Shown piece after piece: positions 1 through 8,967 of a stretch of DNA of 64,000 bases (position 1 is the stretch's first letter; every line of letters starts with the position of its first letter). A program made the position numbers and the translations under genes. Source of the DNA: PALSA-612 sp046729255 (GTDB lineage Bacteria; Actinomycetota; Thermoleophilia; Gaiellales; Gaiellaceae); contig JBKPGF010000013.1 in assembly GCA_046729255.1 (NCBI GenBank), positions 27,201-91,200 of the forward strand, written 5' to 3'. The notes below the pieces were generated by a model. It was not told where the DNA came from. It searched no databases and worked only from the letters and a program-made list of their open reading frames with translations.

Positions 1-132
1 AGAGGTCGTCTTGCCCGCGCCGTTCGAACCGAGCAGCCCGGTGACGCCCTCGCCGATCTCGAATGACGCGCCGTCGAGTGCGCGCACCGATCCGAACGAC
101 TTCGACAGGACGTCCGCTCTGATCAGGGCCAC
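1..132 (-). CDS. ABC transporter ATP-binding protein, N-terminal part (cut by window edge)
   Basis: Only the first 44 codons are inside the window; the gene runs off the left edge. Reading leftward from a GTG at 132, the protein begins MALIRADVLSKSFGSVRALD and reaches a Walker A P-loop, GSNGAGKTT. This is the standard start of an ABC-type ATPase, with the aromatic A-loop region followed by the P-loop at about residue 35. It would power import or export through a membrane partner lying outside the window, so the substrate cannot be told. It lies 46 bases downstream of the GntR gene on the same strand and could be the last member of the aceA transcript, or a separate unit. Confidence 0.8.
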   Translation of the reverse strand, partial: MALIRADVLSKSFGSVRALDGASFEIGEGVTGLLGSNGAGKTTS

Positions 133-178
133 GGCGACGAGCCTAGATGAGCAGCCTCCCTACCAGGGCGGAGGTGTG

Positions 179-898
179 TCAGGCCGACCGGAGCGCCGGC
201 TCGCGTCCGCGGACGTGGTCGAGGATCGCGTCCAGCAGCTCCCACGAGTGAAGCACGTGCTCGCGCGCGAGCATCCGCGCGCCGCTCGCGGAGCCGGCGG
301 CGATCGCCTCCCTGATCGCCCGGTGCTCACGGTCGTTCCGCCCGTACAGCTCGTCCAACTCGGCTCGCGCCACCCACGTGATCTGGCCGACGAACGTCCG
401 TCGCGCGCTTTTCGCAAGACGCTCGAGGTACGGCGACTCGGCGGCCGCGTAGATGACGTCGTGGAACCCGTAGTTCGCGTGCATCCAGTTGACGGCGAGG
501 GCGTTGTCCTCGACTCCGCTTCGCGCCTTCTTGCGCAGCGCTACTGTCAGCTCGGAGAAGCGAGCCTCGGCTTCGTCAAGCTTGGCCAGCCGCTCGGGCG
601 TCATCCGCGGGACGGCGAGCTCGGTGGCGAGGCTTTCCAGCTCGGCGCGCACGAGGAACGCCTCGCGGAGCTCGTCCCGCGAAAGCGTGCGAACGCGCAC
701 GCCGCGGTTCGGTGTGAACGAGACGAGCCCGAGCGCCGACAGCCGCCGCAGCGCCTCCCGGATCGGCGTGCGACTGACACCGAAGCGCTCGGAGAGCTGC
801 TCCTGCCGCAGAACGCTGCCCGCCTCGATGCGGCCCGAGACGATGTCGTCCTCGAGCGCGAGCGCGATCTCGTCGGCCTTCGTGCCCTCCGCTTCCAT
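179..898 (-). CDS. GntR-family regulator with FCD effector domain
   Basis: A 239-aa DNA-binding regulator of the FadR/FCD subfamily. Residues about 8-75 form the winged helix-turn-helix (QEQLSERFGVSRTPIREALR is the recognition region). Residues about 85-220 are the helical FCD domain, with the usual acid/histidine pattern (HDVIY, EHRAI, REHVLH) that binds a metal plus a small organic acid. It is the third gene of a run aceA - 77-aa protein - gntR, starting 6 bases after its neighbour, so it is probably co-transcribed with isocitrate lyase. The aceA promoter carries three palindromes of the size this family binds. I infer that this protein is the aceA repressor or activator and regulates itself; the inducer is unknown. 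Confidence 0.88.
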   Translation of the reverse strand: MEAEGTKADEIALALEDDIVSGRIEAGSVLRQEQLSERFGVSRTPIREALRRLSALGLVSFTPNRGVRVRTLSRDELREAFLVRAELESLATELAVPRMTPERLAKLDEAEARFSELTVALRKKARSGVEDNALAVNWMHANYGFHDVIYAAAESPYLERLAKSARRTFVGQITWVARAELDELYGRNDREHRAIREAIAAGSASGARMLAREHVLHSWELLDAILDHVRGREPALRSA

Positions 899-904
899 GT
901 GCTG

Positions 905-1134
905 CTACGAGCCCGGCGGCGAGACCACGACGCGCTTGTCGTCCACGTGCATTGGCACGAACGGCAACCCGCGCTCCACCGTCCACGCCTCGACGGCGTG
1001 CTCGACGAGCGCGAAGTCCTCGGCCTTCGCGGTGACGCAGGCGGCGCCAGTGACCTTTGCCTCGATGCCCTTGGCGGACAGCGACTGCGCGAGATCCTCC
1101 GCGTCCGCGCTTCTCGTCAGCTCGATGTCGAACT

Positions 1135-1138
<4 letters not shown>
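905..1138 (-). CDS. Small conserved-looking protein in the aceA operon, function unknown
   Basis: A 77-aa acidic, soluble protein beginning MKFDIELTRSADAEDLAQSL and ending VDDKRVVVSPPGS. The pattern (beta strand, helix, beta strand, helix) suggests a small alpha/beta fold resembling a half-ferredoxin fold. No catalytic motif, signal peptide or membrane segment is visible and I do not recognise the family. Its ATG overlaps the aceA stop codon as ATGA, so it is translationally coupled to isocitrate lyase and probably made in proportion to it. A role in the glyoxylate shunt, or as a partner or regulator of the enzyme, is inference from position only. Confidence 0.7.
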
Positions 1139-2388
<1,250 letters not shown>

Positions 2389-2420
2389 CCTCGTCCTCCT
2401 TAGGTCCCGTGTCGCTCATT

Positions 2421-2505
2421 TCGGATCCAACATGCGCGATTATACCCCGTCCATCGGGCAATGACACGTGTTTTGGATCCAAATCGAACATTTTCGGATC
2501 CGAAA
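2421..2505. promoter_or_regulatory. Three GGATCC-centred operator candidates upstream of aceA
   Basis: Three related palindromes lie in the gap between the cyclase gene and aceA: TCGGATCCAA at 2421-2430, the perfect 12-mer TTTGGATCCAAA at 2472-2483, and the perfect 14-mer TTTCGGATCCGAAA at 2492-2505. Their centres are 52 and 21 bp apart, close to five and two helical turns, so all three face the same side of the DNA. The first sits just downstream of the predicted transcription start and the other two at about -45 and -66. Short AT-flanked palindromes of this size are what GntR/FCD regulators bind, and such a regulator is encoded in the same operon. Binding is inferred. Confidence 0.7.
2439..2444 (-). 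promoter_or_regulatory. -10 box of the aceA promoter
   Basis: A perfect TATAAT reads leftward at 2444-2439 in an otherwise GC-rich gap. The start of transcription would fall near 2432, leaving a leader of about 44 bases that contains the AAGGAGG ribosome site. No good TTGACA is found at the proper distance (GTGTCA at 2467-2462 is the best), which fits a promoter needing help from a bound regulator. Confidence 0.6.
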
Positions 2506-2511
2506 CGGGAG

Positions 2512-4446
2512 CTACTCGGCGCGGCGGTAGTCCACGGAGGCGATCGGTACCGCCTCGGTGAAGCCCTTGAGCTCAGCGGTACGCGGCTCCGACAGCGCGT
2601 ACGGAATCGATGCCCCGTCGAGGGACTCGGTGGAGACGAGGATCTCGCCGGTGCCTGCCAGGGCACCGATCCGTGCCGCCACGTTCACTCCGCGGCCCGT
2701 GTAGTCGCTTCCCCGCTCGAGTGCCTCGCCGCTGTGGATGCCGATGCGGACCGCGAAGACCTCGTCGTCGGATGCGCGCTGGATGTTCACTGCCGCTTCG
2801 ACCGCAGCGTCGGCGGTGTCGAAGGCGGCGAAGAAGCCATCGCCGGTCTGCTTGATCACGTCCCCGCCCTGTGAGCGGATCGCGTTGCTGAGCAGATCGT
2901 CGTGCTGGTCGAGGACCTTCTTCCACTTGTCGGGACCCAGGGCGTCGAGGAGCTTCGTGGAGTCGACGATGTCCGTGAAGACGAACGTCCGGTGCGTCGC
3001 GGCCGTTTCACCGAGCAGCTCCATCGTCCGCTGAGCGTCGAGCACGGCCCCGAGGCGCTCGAACGTGGTCTTGGCCGACTCGTACTCCGCGTAGGCGCCC
3101 TTGCGATCGCCCTTGTGCTCGTAGGCCATCCCGAGCGCGACGCGCGCCTCGGCGGCTTCGTATGGAGCCCCGACTCGTGTCCAGACTGCGAGCGCGCGGC
3201 GGGCGGCCACCTCGGCGGCCGGCCAGTCTTCTTCAGCCGCTGCGATGCGGGCGAGAGAGACCTGGAGCGGACCGTCGAGCAACGGTGTCCGTTCCCCGCC
3301 CACGCGGAACCGGTCGGTCAGCTTCTCGAGCTCGGAGGCTGCTGCCTTCGCCCTCTCGACGTCGCCGACCGCAAGCGATACCGCCACCTGCGCCGGCAGC
3401 CGCCGTGCACGCGCGAGCGGGTCCTTGCCGTCGTCCCCGAGCGAACGGCCGAGCGCAGCCGCCGCTTCGGCAGCTTGTCCCTGGGCGAGTCGCAGGAGCG
3501 CCTGGCCCGGCTGGGGCTCCCGACCGAGGTCATGGGCTTTGCGGTACGCCTCCTCGGCAGCGTAGAAGTCCCCGCGTCGCCGCCGGATCTCGCCGATCTG
3601 GTAGTAGCCGGCGGCGGTGGTGAACGCGTTGTAGGCCTCGAGCTCGGAGCACGCATCGACAGCCTCGCGCTCCGCCTCGTCCCATTCGCCGCCCAGCCAG
3701 AGAATCTCGGACCGGTGCACCCGACACGCTCCGGGGAAGCCACGGGTCTGCTCGACATCGCACCAACGGTTCGCGGCCTCGGTCCACTGCCGGGCGCGGT
3801 CGAAGTCGCCCACTCCCTGGGCGCCGGTGATCGTCATGCAGTAGACGAGCGTCGAGGAGAACGCATCGAGCTCACCGGTCAACGCCGAGGTGGACGCCTC
3901 GTCGAGCAGCGCCAAGCCCGCGTCCAGCTGTCCCTGGTAGACGAGACTTCTGCCCTCGAGAACCAAGGCCAACGCCTGGAGGTTGGCGTCGCCGAAGCGC
4001 TTGCCCATCTCGAAGGCGCGCTGGGCGTGGGCGATCGCCTCGTCGAATTTGCCCATGATCTCGCCGGCCTGGACCGCCCGGGCCAGTGCCGCCCTCCCGT
4101 GCTCGAGCGACTCCGGCTCGTCCTCGAGGAGGCGCTCGCCTTTCGCGAGCCAACCGCCGAAGAGGGGAAGGTTGCCTTTCGGGAAGTAGTCGAGCGCGAG
4201 CTGTAGCGCGACGTCGGCCGCCTGCGGACGGTTGCCTTCGTCGAGATAGGCCTTGTAGGCACGTTCGCGGGCGGCGAGCGCCTCGGGGTGACGACCGCTC
4301 CAGAATGCCGCCTCGGCGAGCGCCCGCAGGTCGTCCGCAGCGAGCGTGCCGTCCACGTTCGAGAGCAGCTGGTACGCGTCTTCCCAGGCCCTTCGGCGGA
4401 CCGCATCGCGACCCGCTTCGATGGGATCGCCTACGGCACGCACCAT
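2512..4446 (-). CDS. TPR-repeat protein with C-terminal class III adenylate/guanylate cyclase domain
   Basis: A 644-aa signalling protein. Residues about 1-440 are helical tetratricopeptide-like repeats (recurrent A..A....G....A motifs such as YLDEGNRPQAADVALQLALD). Residues about 485-644 form a class III nucleotide cyclase: FTDIVDST and GDGFFAAF supply the two metal aspartates, VIKQTGDG the purine-binding lysine, and GRGVNVAARI the transition-state Asn and Arg. All key residues are present, so activity is likely; the lysine favours ATP. The usual actinobacterial order is cyclase first, then ATPase, then TPR; here the cyclase is last and no ATPase domain is present. The start is uncertain (ATG 4446 chosen, ATG 4482 possible). 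It is divergent from valS with a 45-bp gap. Confidence 0.85.
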   Translation of the reverse strand: MVRAVGDPIEAGRDAVRRRAWEDAYQLLSNVDGTLAADDLRALAEAAFWSGRHPEALAARERAYKAYLDEGNRPQAADVALQLALDYFPKGNLPLFGGWLAKGERLLEDEPESLEHGRAALARAVQAGEIMGKFDEAIAHAQRAFEMGKRFGDANLQALALVLEGRSLVYQGQLDAGLALLDEASTSALTGELDAFSSTLVYCMTITGAQGVGDFDRARQWTEAANRWCDVEQTRGFPGACRVHRSEILWLGGEWDEAEREAVDACSELEAYNAFTTAAGYYQIGEIRRRRGDFYAAEEAYRKAHDLGREPQPGQALLRLAQGQAAEAAAALGRSLGDDGKDPLARARRLPAQVAVSLAVGDVERAKAAASELEKLTDRFRVGGERTPLLDGPLQVSLARIAAAEEDWPAAEVAARRALAVWTRVGAPYEAAEARVALGMAYEHKGDRKGAYAEYESAKTTFERLGAVLDAQRTMELLGETAATHRTFVFTDIVDSTKLLDALGPDKWKKVLDQHDDLLSNAIRSQGGDVIKQTGDGFFAAFDTADAAVEAAVNIQRASDDEVFAVRIGIHSGEALERGSDYTGRGVNVAARIGALAGTGEILVSTESLDGASIPYALSEPRTAELKGFTEAVPIASVDYRRAE

Positions 4447-4491
4447 CTGGGCGCCATTGTGGCAGAAGCCCCCGGTTACCATCGCAGGGGC

Positions 4492-6906
4492 ATGGAGACT
4501 CGGTACGAACCGCGGCAGGTCGAGGAGCGCTGGCAGGAGACGTGGGAGGACGAGGGTCTCTACGCCGCCGAGGTCGACGACCCGCGGCCGACGTTCGTCA
4601 TCGCGTTCCCGCCGCCCAATGTCACGGGCGGGCTGCACATGGGGCATGCGCTCCAGCTCGCGCTCGCCGACGCGCTCGTCCGGTGGCGGCGGATGCAGGG
4701 GTTCAACTGCCTCTTCCAACCGGGGTACGACCACGCCGGCATCGCCACGCAGAGCGTCGTCGAGAAGGAGCTCGAGAAAGAGGGGAAGAGCCGCCACGAC
4801 CTGGGCCGTGATGCGTTCGAGGCGCGGGTATGGGAGTGGCTGCGCCTCTACGGACGGACGATCATGACGCAGTTCCGGCGCATGGGCGCGTCGATGGACT
4901 ACCGGCGCGAGCGCTTCACGATGGACGAGGGCTACGTCCGCGCCGTGCTGAAGTTCTTCGTCCACCTCTGGGAGCGCGGGTGGCTCTACCGCGACTACCG
5001 CATCGTCAACTGGTGCCCCTTTCACCTAAGCGCGCTGTCGGACCTCGAGCTCGACCACGTCGAGGTCGACGACGAGCTCCTCTTCATCCGCTATCCGCTC
5101 GCCGACGGCTCGGGCCACATCCCGATCGCGACCGTGCGCCCCGCGACGATCCTCGCGGACGTCGCCGTTGCCGTGCACCCCGACGACGAGCGGTACCAGG
5201 ACCTCGTCGGCAAGGAGGTCGTCGTCCCCTTCGTCGAGCGGCGTGTGCCGGTGATCGCCGACGAGCGCGTCGAGCCCGAGTTCGGCACCGGGGCGCTCAA
5301 AGTGACGCCGGGTCACGACCCGACGGACTTCGAGATCGGCCGCGCGCACGACCTGCCCGAGCCGATGGTCATCGGCCCCGACGGGCTCATGAACGACGAG
5401 GCCGGTGAGCTGGCCGGGCTCACGCAAGACGAGGCCGGCGCGCGCGTGCTCGCCTGGTGCGAGGAGCGAGGCCAGCTCGAGAGCCGAGAGCCGTACCGCC
5501 ACACGATCGCCGTCTGCGAGCGCTGCGAGAGCCGGATCGAGCCGCTCATCTCGCTCCAGTGGTGGTGCCGCATGGAGGAGCTCGGTGCGCCGGCGATCGA
5601 GGCGCTGCAGACGCGCCGCGTTCGCTACCACCCGGAGTCGCAGCACCGGTTCGCGATCAACTCGCTCGAGCACGCACCCGACTGGAACATCTCGCGCCAG
5701 CTCTGGTGGGGGCATCAGCTTCCCGTCTGGTACTGCCCGGACGGGCACGTCACGGTCGCCGAGACCGAGCCCGAGGCGTGCGCCGAGTGTGGGAAGACCG
5801 AGCTCGAGCGCGACCCCGACGTACTCGACACGTGGTTCTCGTCGGCGCTGTGGCCGTTCGCCACGCTCGGCTGGCCCGACGACACGCCGGAGCTGCGACG
5901 CTTCTACCCCGGTGATCTCAACATCACCGCGCGAGAGATCATCCGTCTCTGGGAGAACCGGATGATCTTCTCCGGCCTGGACCTCTGCGAGCAGATCCCG
6001 TTCTCCGAGGTGATCATCCACTCGACGGTGCTCGCTCCGGACGGCCGGCGCATGTCGAAGTCGCTCGGCAACGGCGTCGACCCGCTCGAGGTAATCGACG
6101 AGTACGGCTCGGACGCGACGCGCTACGGCCTGATGAAGATGTCGTCGCAGCAGGACACGCGGCTGTCGTATGCGGCGATGGACGAGGGCCGCCGGCTCGC
6201 GAACAAGCTCTGGAACGTGTCCCGGCTCATCCTGTCGGCGACCGAAGGCGCGACGCCCGACGTCCGGCCGCGCGATGTCGAAGAGCGCTGGATCCTTGCC
6301 CGCCTCGATCGCGCGCGCGCCGTCGTCGAGGAGAGCCTCCCGCGCTTCGACTTCTCAGAAGTGGCCAACAGCCTGTACCACCTGACCTTCGACGACTTCT
6401 GCGACTGGTACGCGGAGGCGGTCAAGCCGCGGCTCTACGACGGGGACGCCGACGCGCAGGCGACGGCGCTCGCGGCGCTCGAGCGGCTGCTGGCGGTTCT
6501 CCATCCCGTCATGCCGCACGTGACCGAGGAGATCTGGACGCACCTACCCGCGCGCGGGTCACGGCTCATCGCCTGTCCTTGGCCCGCAGCGGACACGCGC
6601 TTCGAGAAGGACGCGGACGCGCTCGAACGCGTGCAGACCGCGGCGACGCTCTACCGGCGGAGCCAGGTGCAGATCGAGCTCTCGGACGACGAACGGCGCA
6701 TCTTCGAGGCGGTCGTCAAGCCCGGCCAAGTGACGCGCGACGGCGGCGCCGAGCGCGAGGTCGAACGGCTACGGAACGAGATCGCCCGCGCCGAAGGCAT
6801 GCTCGCGAACGAGCACTTCACGGAGAACGCGCCGGCGGAGGTCGTCGAAGCCGAGCGGGAGAAGCTCGAGCGCTACCGGCGCGAGCTCGCCGCTCTCGAA
6901 GCCTAG
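4492..6906 (+). CDS. valS: Valyl-tRNA synthetase
   Basis: Charges tRNA-Val with valine in the cytoplasm. The class I signatures are clear: PPPNVTGGLHMGHALQ (HIGH motif, HMGH) near residue 45 and RRMSKSLGNGVDP (KMSKS) near residue 520. Between them lies the CP1 editing domain (TVRPATILADVAVAVHP, GHDPTDFEIG). A tRNA-binding helical domain follows and the protein closes with a short coiled coil (REVERLRNEIARAEGML) typical of ValRS. At 804 aa it is shorter than the usual 860-950, with the loss spread through linkers. The ATG at 4492 is chosen because METRYEPRQVEERWQETWE is the normal N-terminus. See the in-frame tail after the stop at 6907-7020. Confidence 0.96.
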   Translation: METRYEPRQVEERWQETWEDEGLYAAEVDDPRPTFVIAFPPPNVTGGLHMGHALQLALADALVRWRRMQGFNCLFQPGYDHAGIATQSVVEKELEKEGKSRHDLGRDAFEARVWEWLRLYGRTIMTQFRRMGASMDYRRERFTMDEGYVRAVLKFFVHLWERGWLYRDYRIVNWCPFHLSALSDLELDHVEVDDELLFIRYPLADGSGHIPIATVRPATILADVAVAVHPDDERYQDLVGKEVVVPFVERRVPVIADERVEPEFGTGALKVTPGHDPTDFEIGRAHDLPEPMVIGPDGLMNDEAGELAGLTQDEAGARVLAWCEERGQLESREPYRHTIAVCERCESRIEPLISLQWWCRMEELGAPAIEALQTRRVRYHPESQHRFAINSLEHAPDWNISRQLWWGHQLPVWYCPDGHVTVAETEPEACAECGKTELERDPDVLDTWFSSALWPFATLGWPDDTPELRRFYPGDLNITAREIIRLWENRMIFSGLDLCEQIPFSEVIIHSTVLAPDGRRMSKSLGNGVDPLEVIDEYGSDATRYGLMKMSSQQDTRLSYAAMDEGRRLANKLWNVSRLILSATEGATPDVRPRDVEERWILARLDRARAVVEESLPRFDFSEVANSLYHLTFDDFCDWYAEAVKPRLYDGDADAQATALAALERLLAVLHPVMPHVTEEIWTHLPARGSRLIACPWPAADTRFEKDADALERVQTAATLYRRSQVQIELSDDERRIFEAVVKPGQVTRDGGAEREVERLRNEIARAEGMLANEHFTENAPAEVVEAEREKLERYRRELAALEA

Positions 6907-7020
6907 GTAGGAAGGCGATATGGAGCCCTCGACGGTCACCGGACGCAGTTCCCTGACCAGGTGTACAAGCCGTCCAAAGGGCTGTTCCGTCTGCGGATGT
7001 ACGAGTCAAGCGACAGCTAA
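6907..7020 (+). other. Coding-like 37-codon extension in frame after the valS stop
   Basis: Directly after the valS TAG the same frame stays open for 37 codons until TAA at 7018-7020. From about 6925 the codons show the GC-rich third positions of real genes, and the end reads QFPDQVYKPSKGLFRLRMYE, a plausible protein tail rather than noise. Its TAA overlaps the TAG of the convergent hydrolase gene. No start codon with a ribosome site is seen. It may be a relic of a gene whose front was lost, or chance; a functional readthrough is unlikely. Confidence 0.3.
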
Positions 7021-7736
7021 TCGACGCGCTGGAGGAAGCCGAGCACGAGCTTCTTCACGGACGGGATCGCCAGCAGATCGACGCCGTGCCAGGAGCTCGC
7101 GACGAGGCGGAGCTGCTTGTTTTTCGTCGCCGCGGCCTGGTAGAGCGCACGCGTCGCCGCTGCGAAGTCGCCGTCGTCGCGACCCGCGACGAAGAGCGCC
7201 GGAGCCTTGAGCCTCTTCGCTGCTCCGAGCGCGTCGGCGCTCCCGAAGCCCGTCGGCGCCGACAGCTCGACGACACCCTTGACCGCCGGTCGGATGCGCG
7301 GCGCGGCAGCGACCACGCCCGTGCCGCCCATCGAGGCTCCCATGAGCACGATCTTCTTCGCTCCCCGCCGGTGCAGTTCGCCGGCGGCAGCGACCACGTC
7401 TACGTCGGGGCTCGTGTTCGTGATTCCTGACGACGCGCCGTAGCCACGCATGTCGAACACGAGCGCGCGGTACCCCTTCTTCGCGAGCTCTCTCGCGAAC
7501 GGCAGCCACTGACAGCGGTCAGCGCTCGTCGTGTGGGCGAGGACCACACCCGTAGGCCCACGGCCGAGGATATTGCCGGCCAGCCGAACCCCGTCGGCGG
7601 TACGGAAGGTCACAGGCGTCGAGCGATCGGCCGGCCGCACGCACCCGGCACCCTGGGACGGTTGCCCAGAGGCAGTCGTCGCAAGGGCTCCGAGCACGAG
7701 AGCGAGGGCGAGCGCTCCCCGAACCATGCTCGCCAT
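7017..7736 (-). CDS. Exported alpha/beta-hydrolase
   Basis: A 239-aa hydrolase of the dienelactone hydrolase/peptidase S9-like group. It starts MASMVRGALALALVLGALAT, a clear Sec signal peptide with cleavage expected near residue 24, so it acts outside the membrane. The catalytic triad is visible: nucleophile Ser in GASMGG, Asp in GRDDGDF and His in SSWHGVD; the oxyanion region is VVLAHTTSADRCQW. The start at 7736 lies 2 bases after the rsgA stop on the same strand, so it is likely co-transcribed with rsgA. An ATG further upstream would overlap rsgA by 58 bases and place extra residues before the signal peptide, so it is less likely. The substrate is unknown. Confidence 0.85.
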   Translation of the reverse strand: MASMVRGALALALVLGALATTASGQPSQGAGCVRPADRSTPVTFRTADGVRLAGNILGRGPTGVVLAHTTSADRCQWLPFARELAKKGYRALVFDMRGYGASSGITNTSPDVDVVAAAGELHRRGAKKIVLMGASMGGTGVVAAAPRIRPAVKGVVELSAPTGFGSADALGAAKRLKAPALFVAGRDDGDFAAATRALYQAAATKNKQLRLVASSWHGVDLLAIPSVKKLVLGFLQRVD

Positions 7737-7738
7737 TG

Positions 7739-8803
7739 TCACAGACGCTTGCCGTACCGCCGCTCCTGTCGTGTCTCGCGTGCTCGGGTCTTCCACCGCC
7801 GCTTGAGCTCTCGGGCCACGCGCTTGTTCGTGCGCGCCTCGACAGCGCGGAGCTCACGCTCGAGCTTGCGGTAGTTCTGCATTCGCTCCGACGACAGCTC
7901 GCCCGTCGCCAGCGCCCCCGTCACCGCGCAACCCGGCTCGGTTTGATGTGCGCAGTCGTTGAACCGGCACTGAGCTGCGAGCGCGGCGATGTCGGCGAAC
8001 GCACTGTCGACGTCTCCCTCCCAGAGCTGAAGCTCGCGCAGTCCCGGTGTGTCGACGAGGATGGCGCCGCCGCGCAGCACGTGCAGCTGGCGGTGGCGGG
8101 TGACGTGCCGGCCACGACCGTCGCGCCGCAGCTCGCCCGTCCGCATGAGCTCGCGACCTGCGAGCGTGTTGACGAGCGTCGACTTGCCCACGCCCGAGGA
8201 GCCGAGCAGCGCGACCGTTCGTGCCGGCGCCAGGTGCTCCCGCACGACGTCGAGGCCCTCGCCGGTGACGTTGCTCATCGCAACGACGGGGACACCGATG
8301 CCGACGGCCTCGGCCTCGGCAATCTGCTCGTCGTCCAAGCAGACGTCGAGCTTCGTGAGGACGATTACCGGGTCGGCACCCGAGTCCCAGGCGGTGACGA
8401 GATAGCGCTCGAGACGACGTGCGTTGAAGTCGCCGTCAAGGCCTGCCACGAGGAAGACCGCGTCGACGTTCGCGACGAGCGTGTGCTCCTCGGCCTTCAG
8501 CCAGGGGGTCTTGCGCGAGATCTTCGTGCGTCGTGGCAGCACGGCCTCGATCGAGGCGCCGCCGCCGGGGGCGTCACAGACGGCCACCCAGTCGCCCACC
8601 GCGGGCATGCCGCCGACGATCTCGTGGTCACGGAGCTTGCCGCGGGCATGCGCGAGCCGGTCGTCGCGCTCGCCGCGGACGTAGTAGCCGCCGCGGTGCT
8701 CCGCGACGACGCGGGCGGGCTCGAAGCCCCGCTCCGCATGGGTTGTCATCGCCGCCTCGAGCTCGTCGGTCCAGCCGAGCGCGGCCAGGTCGTTCACAGT
8801 CAA
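7739..8803 (-). CDS. rsgA: Ribosome small-subunit-dependent GTPase A
   Basis: Late 30S assembly factor with a circularly permuted GTPase domain. The order is an N-terminal OB fold (RGERDDRLAHARGKLR to about residue 95), then the permuted G motifs: G4 TKLD, G1 GSSGVGKST and G3 DTPG. A C-terminal zinc knuckle follows (CRFNDCAHQTEPGC supplies the Cys and His ligands) and then a basic tail. The 354-aa length is normal. The start is taken as TTG at 8803 because AAAGGAG lies 5 bases before it; the GTG two codons later would be too far. A possible leader peptide with a perfect ribosome site lies upstream. Confidence 0.95.
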   Translation of the reverse strand: MTVNDLAALGWTDELEAAMTTHAERGFEPARVVAEHRGGYYVRGERDDRLAHARGKLRDHEIVGGMPAVGDWVAVCDAPGGGASIEAVLPRRTKISRKTPWLKAEEHTLVANVDAVFLVAGLDGDFNARRLERYLVTAWDSGADPVIVLTKLDVCLDDEQIAEAEAVGIGVPVVAMSNVTGEGLDVVREHLAPARTVALLGSSGVGKSTLVNTLAGRELMRTGELRRDGRGRHVTRHRQLHVLRGGAILVDTPGLRELQLWEGDVDSAFADIAALAAQCRFNDCAHQTEPGCAVTGALATGELSSERMQNYRKLERELRAVEARTNKRVARELKRRWKTRARETRQERRYGKRL

Positions 8804-8840
8804 CTGAACTCCTTTGTGTCGAAGGAGCGCAGCCGAAGAG

Positions 8841-8897
8841 CTAGCTGTCGAGCCCCGCGGCTACGCGGGTGAAGGCGGTGCTGGCAAGCTCAAGCAT
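8841..8897 (-). CDS. Candidate 18-aa leader peptide upstream of rsgA
   Basis: An 18-codon frame encoding MLELASTAFTRVAAGLDS starts with ATG 6 bases after AAGGAGGT, a perfect anti-16S match and the strongest ribosome site in this part of the window. It ends 37 bases before the rsgA start. No membrane or DNA-binding feature is present. Such a well-translated mini-ORF in front of a ribosome-assembly GTPase could couple rsgA expression to ribosome function, but that is inference. It could also be the remains of an older N-terminus. Confidence 0.4.
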   Translation of the reverse strand: MLELASTAFTRVAAGLDS

Positions 8898-8967
8898 TCG
8901 GCCACCTCCTTCGCTCGACGACCCGCACACGGTACGGCCTCGGGTGCCCGTCGTCAACATTCCGGTC

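Noticed and set aside
4447..4491. T-box or other riboswitch in front of valS
   Set aside because: Only 45 bp separate valS from the divergent cyclase gene, far too little for a T-box leader.
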